NCBI RefSeq assembly: GCF_002205675.1
Contig: NZ_NISK01000001.1
Span: forward strand, 1,157,303-1,221,302
Direction of reading: 5' to 3'
DNA: 64,000 nucleotides
From: Sphingopyxis bauzanensis
GTDB taxonomy: Bacteria; Pseudomonadota; Alphaproteobacteria; Sphingomonadales; Sphingomonadaceae
In this document: in pieces, positions 61,730-64,000 of the stretch
How the letters are laid out: each line of letters opens with the position of its first letter
How positions within the stretch are numbered: the first letter of the stretch is position 1
The notes under the pieces: generated by a model
Database searches by the model: none
What the model was told of the DNA's origin: nothing
Seen by the model: only the letters and a program-made list of their open reading frames with translations
Translations under genes and position numbers: made by a program

Positions 61730-63985
61730 ATGACTCAGACCGCAACCGCGCCCGCCTCCGTCATCACGCCTCAGGTCGTCGCCGACCATGGCTTGTCCCC
61801 CGAGGAATATGAGCGCGTCCTGCACGCGATCGGGCGCGAGCCGAACCTGGTCGAACTCGGCATTTTCTCGGTCATGTGGTCCGAGCATTGCAGCTACAAA
61901 AGCTCGCGCCTGCACCTCAAGAAACTGCCGACCGAAGCGCCGTGGGTGATCTGCGGCCCCGGCGAAAATGCGGGCGTCATCGACATCGGCGAAGGCGCAA
62001 GCGGCAAGAAGCTCGCCGCGATCTTCAAGATGGAGAGCCACAACCACCCATCGTACATCGAACCCTATCAGGGCGCGGCGACCGGGGTCGGCGGCATCCT
62101 GCGCGACGTTTTCACCATGGGGGCGCGCCCGGTCGCGAACCTCAATGCGCTGCGCTTCGGCCGCCCCGACCACCCGAAAATGAAGCATCTCATCTCGGGC
62201 GTCGTCCACGGCATCGGCGGTTACGGCAATTGCGTCGGCGTCCCCACGGTCGGCGGCGAGGTCAATTTCCACAAGGCGTACGACGGCAATATCCTGGTCA
62301 ACGCGATGACCGTCGGCGTCGCGGAGCAGGACAAGATCTTTTATTCGGCGGCGAGCGGCGTTGGCAATCCGATCGTCTATGTCGGCTCCAAGACCGGCCG
62401 CGACGGCATCCACGGCGCGACGATGGCGTCGGCCGACTTCGGCGAGGACGCCGAGGAAAAGCGCCCGACAGTGCAGGTCGGCGATCCCTTCACCGAAAAA
62501 TTGCTGATAGAGGCGTGTCTTGAACTGATGGCATCCGACGCGATCGTCGCGATCCAGGACATGGGCGCCGCGGGCCTCACTTCGTCGTCGGTCGAAATGG
62601 CGTCGAAGGGCGGCGTCGGCCTCCACCTCAGGATGGATGACGTGCCGCAGCGCGAAACGGGCATGACAGCATATGAGATGATGCTGTCCGAATCGCAGGA
62701 ACGCATGCTGATGGTGTTGAAGCCCGGCCGCGAAGATTTCGCCGCCGCGATCTTCCACAAATGGGAACTCGACTTTGCGGTCATCGGCACCGTCACCGAC
62801 ACCGGCCGCATGGTGCTCGAACATCATGGCGAGATTGTCTGCGATATCCCTCTCGCGCCGCTCGCCGACGACGCGCCGCTCTACGACCGCCCGCATGTGC
62901 CGACCCCCAAGCAGGCGCCACTGACGAACGTCCCCGAGACAAAGGACGTCGCCGCCGACCTTAAGACCTTGATGGGCACCCCCGATATCGCCAGCCGCCG
63001 CTGGATCTGGGAGCAATATGACAGCCAGGTCGGCGCTGACACGGTGCAGACCGGCGGCGACGCCGCACTCGTTCGCATCCACGGCACCAACCGCGCGCTC
63101 GCGATGTCGACCGACTGCACCCCGCGCTATTGCTACGCCGACCCCGTCGAGGGCGGCAAGCAGGCGGTAGCCGAAACTTGGCGCAACATCACCGCGGTCG
63201 GCGCGACGCCGCTCGCGATCACCAACTGCCTCAACTTCGCCAACCCGCAGCGCCCCGAAATCATGGGCCAGATCGTCGGCTGCCTCGACGGCATGGCACA
63301 GGCGTGCCGGGCGCTCGACTATCCGATCGTCTCGGGCAACGTCAGCCTGTACAACGAGTCCAAGGCAACCGGCGGCGGCAGCGCGATCCTGCCGACCCCT
63401 GCGATCGGCGGCGTCGGCGTGATCGAGGACCTGAACAAGGCCGTCGGCATCGGCTTCAAGCGCACCGGCGACATCGTCCTCGCGGTCGGCGAACGCGCCG
63501 GGCATCTCGGCCAATCAATCTGGCTGCGCGAAATCCACGGCCGCGAGGAAGGCCCGCCGCCCGAGGTCAACCTGCGCTGCGAAAAGCGCACCGGCGATTT
63601 CATCCGCCATGCGATCAACGCGGGCTGGATCACCGCCTGCCACGACGTGTCCGACGGCGGCATCGCGGTAACCCTCGCCGAGATGGCGCTCAAATCGGAC
63701 ATCGGTGTGCTGGTCAGCGAAGAACAGCCGTTCGGGGTCGCCGAAAGCTTCTTCGGCGAGGATCAGGGGCTTTATCTGGTGACCGTCTGCGACACCTGCC
63801 TCGCCGACTTCCTCGACGCTGCGGGCCGGGCCGACGTGGCTGTCGATCCGATCGGACGCACGATCAAGGACCGGATCGTCTTCGAGCTGCCCGATAGCGA
63901 CCATGAGGTGACCCTCGCGGAACTGCGAGAGGCGCATGAGGGATTCTTCCCGACGCTCATGGGGGCCGACGCGGCGCTGGCCTAA
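61730..63985 (+). CDS. purL: Phosphoribosylformylglycinamidine synthase subunit II
   Basis: This 751-residue protein has [47 protein letters not shown]-type linker sequence, [20 protein letters not shown] and [17 protein letters not shown], the motifs of the ATP-dependent large subunit. It converts FGAR to FGAM with ammonia from PurQ. purS and purQ are not in this window. It stands 82 bp after the previous gene and is preceded by a terminator. Confidence 0.97.
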   Translation: MTQTATAPASVITPQVVADHGLSPEEYERVLHAIGREPNLVELGIFSVMWSEHCSYKSSRLHLKKLPTEAPWVICGPGENAGVIDIGEGASGKKLAAIFKMESHNHPSYIEPYQGAATGVGGILRDVFTMGARPVANLNALRFGRPDHPKMKHLISGVVHGIGGYGNCVGVPTVGGEVNFHKAYDGNILVNAMTVGVAEQDKIFYSAASGVGNPIVYVGSKTGRDGIHGATMASADFGEDAEEKRPTVQVGDPFTEKLLIEACLELMASDAIVAIQDMGAAGLTSSSVEMASKGGVGLHLRMDDVPQRETGMTAYEMMLSESQERMLMVLKPGREDFAAAIFHKWELDFAVIGTVTDTGRMVLEHHGEIVCDIPLAPLADDAPLYDRPHVPTPKQAPLTNVPETKDVAADLKTLMGTPDIASRRWIWEQYDSQVGADTVQTGGDAALVRIHGTNRALAMSTDCTPRYCYADPVEGGKQAVAETWRNITAVGATPLAITNCLNFANPQRPEIMGQIVGCLDGMAQACRALDYPIVSGNVSLYNESKATGGGSAILPTPAIGGVGVIEDLNKAVGIGFKRTGDIVLAVGERAGHLGQSIWLREIHGREEGPPPEVNLRCEKRTGDFIRHAINAGWITACHDVSDGGIAVTLAEMALKSDIGVLVSEEQPFGVAESFFGEDQGLYLVTVCDTCLADFLDAAGRADVAVDPIGRTIKDRIVFELPDSDHEVTLAELREAHEGFFPTLMGADAALA

Positions 63986-63987
63986 TT

Positions 63988-64000
63988 CGTCATTGCGATG
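63988..64000. repeat. Start of a family B repeat cut by the window edge
   Basis: CGTCATTGCGATG matches the outer end of the family B repeats (CTCATTGCGAGG at 10711), so another copy probably begins just beyond purL. Short, hence tentative. Confidence 0.4.

Noticed and set aside
61709..63514. Minus-strand open frame of 601 codons opposite purL
   Set aside because: Antisense shadow; Asp/Arg/His-rich and no motif, whereas purL motifs are intact.

Overview
The window is about 64 kb of GC-rich, densely coding chromosome. It most likely comes from an alphaproteobacterium of the order Sphingomonadales, and the overall gene style resembles Sphingopyxis. Three things point there: a serine palmitoyltransferase with its own acyl carrier protein, a PhyR/NepR general stress module, and several families of short palindromic repeats in the gaps. 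I saw no rRNA, tRNA or CRISPR array. Genus and species cannot be fixed from the sequence alone.

Layout, 1-16 kb: a truncated MASE1-PAS-GGDEF diguanylate cyclase; a TetR regulator divergent from an RPE65-type carotenoid oxygenase; an ATP-grasp ligase coupled to a nucleotidyltransferase; a Pro/Ala-rich membrane-anchored protein; and rplJ-rplL with an L10 leader. An ISAs1-like insertion sequence with a 10-bp target duplication sits just upstream of the rplJ promoter. Next come a PadR regulator with a DUF2218 gene broken by an in-frame stop, a DUF2975/XRE pair with three copies of an operator-like palindrome, an APC permease, DUF1275, phhB, a small zincin and ccmAB.

16-31 kb: a beta-helix protein; a methionine operon read leftward (ArsR-methyltransferase fusion, metF, and metH split into two genes); three small lipoproteins; a DJ-1/PfpI protein; glutamine cyclotransferase; groESL with a CIRCE element; a MATE exporter; and a PycTM-like (Pycsar-effector-like) membrane protein.

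31-42.5 kb looks like a sphingolipid and envelope-lipid locus: acyl carrier protein, serine palmitoyltransferase, a hybrid histidine kinase, a Tam41-like nucleotidyltransferase, a DGK-family lipid kinase, a DUF2141 protein, lptF/lptG, a fatty-acid desaturase, and a GNAT-like protein resembling bacterial ceramide synthase. It could plausibly make, modify and move sphingolipids, but only the SPT/ACP step is firm.

42.5-64 kb: an exported DUF1800/DUF1501 pair, xthA, erpA, an M23 peptidase, DUF455, bcp-glnE, phyR and a very short nepR sharing an apparent bidirectional EcfG promoter, tgt, a hemerythrin, a PAS-GGDEF-EAL-PilZ protein, queA-cyclophilin-coaD-ispA-xseB, two small envelope proteins and purL. 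At least five families of palindromic interspersed repeats occupy the gaps, and one copy supplies the C-terminus and stop codon of a neighbouring gene.
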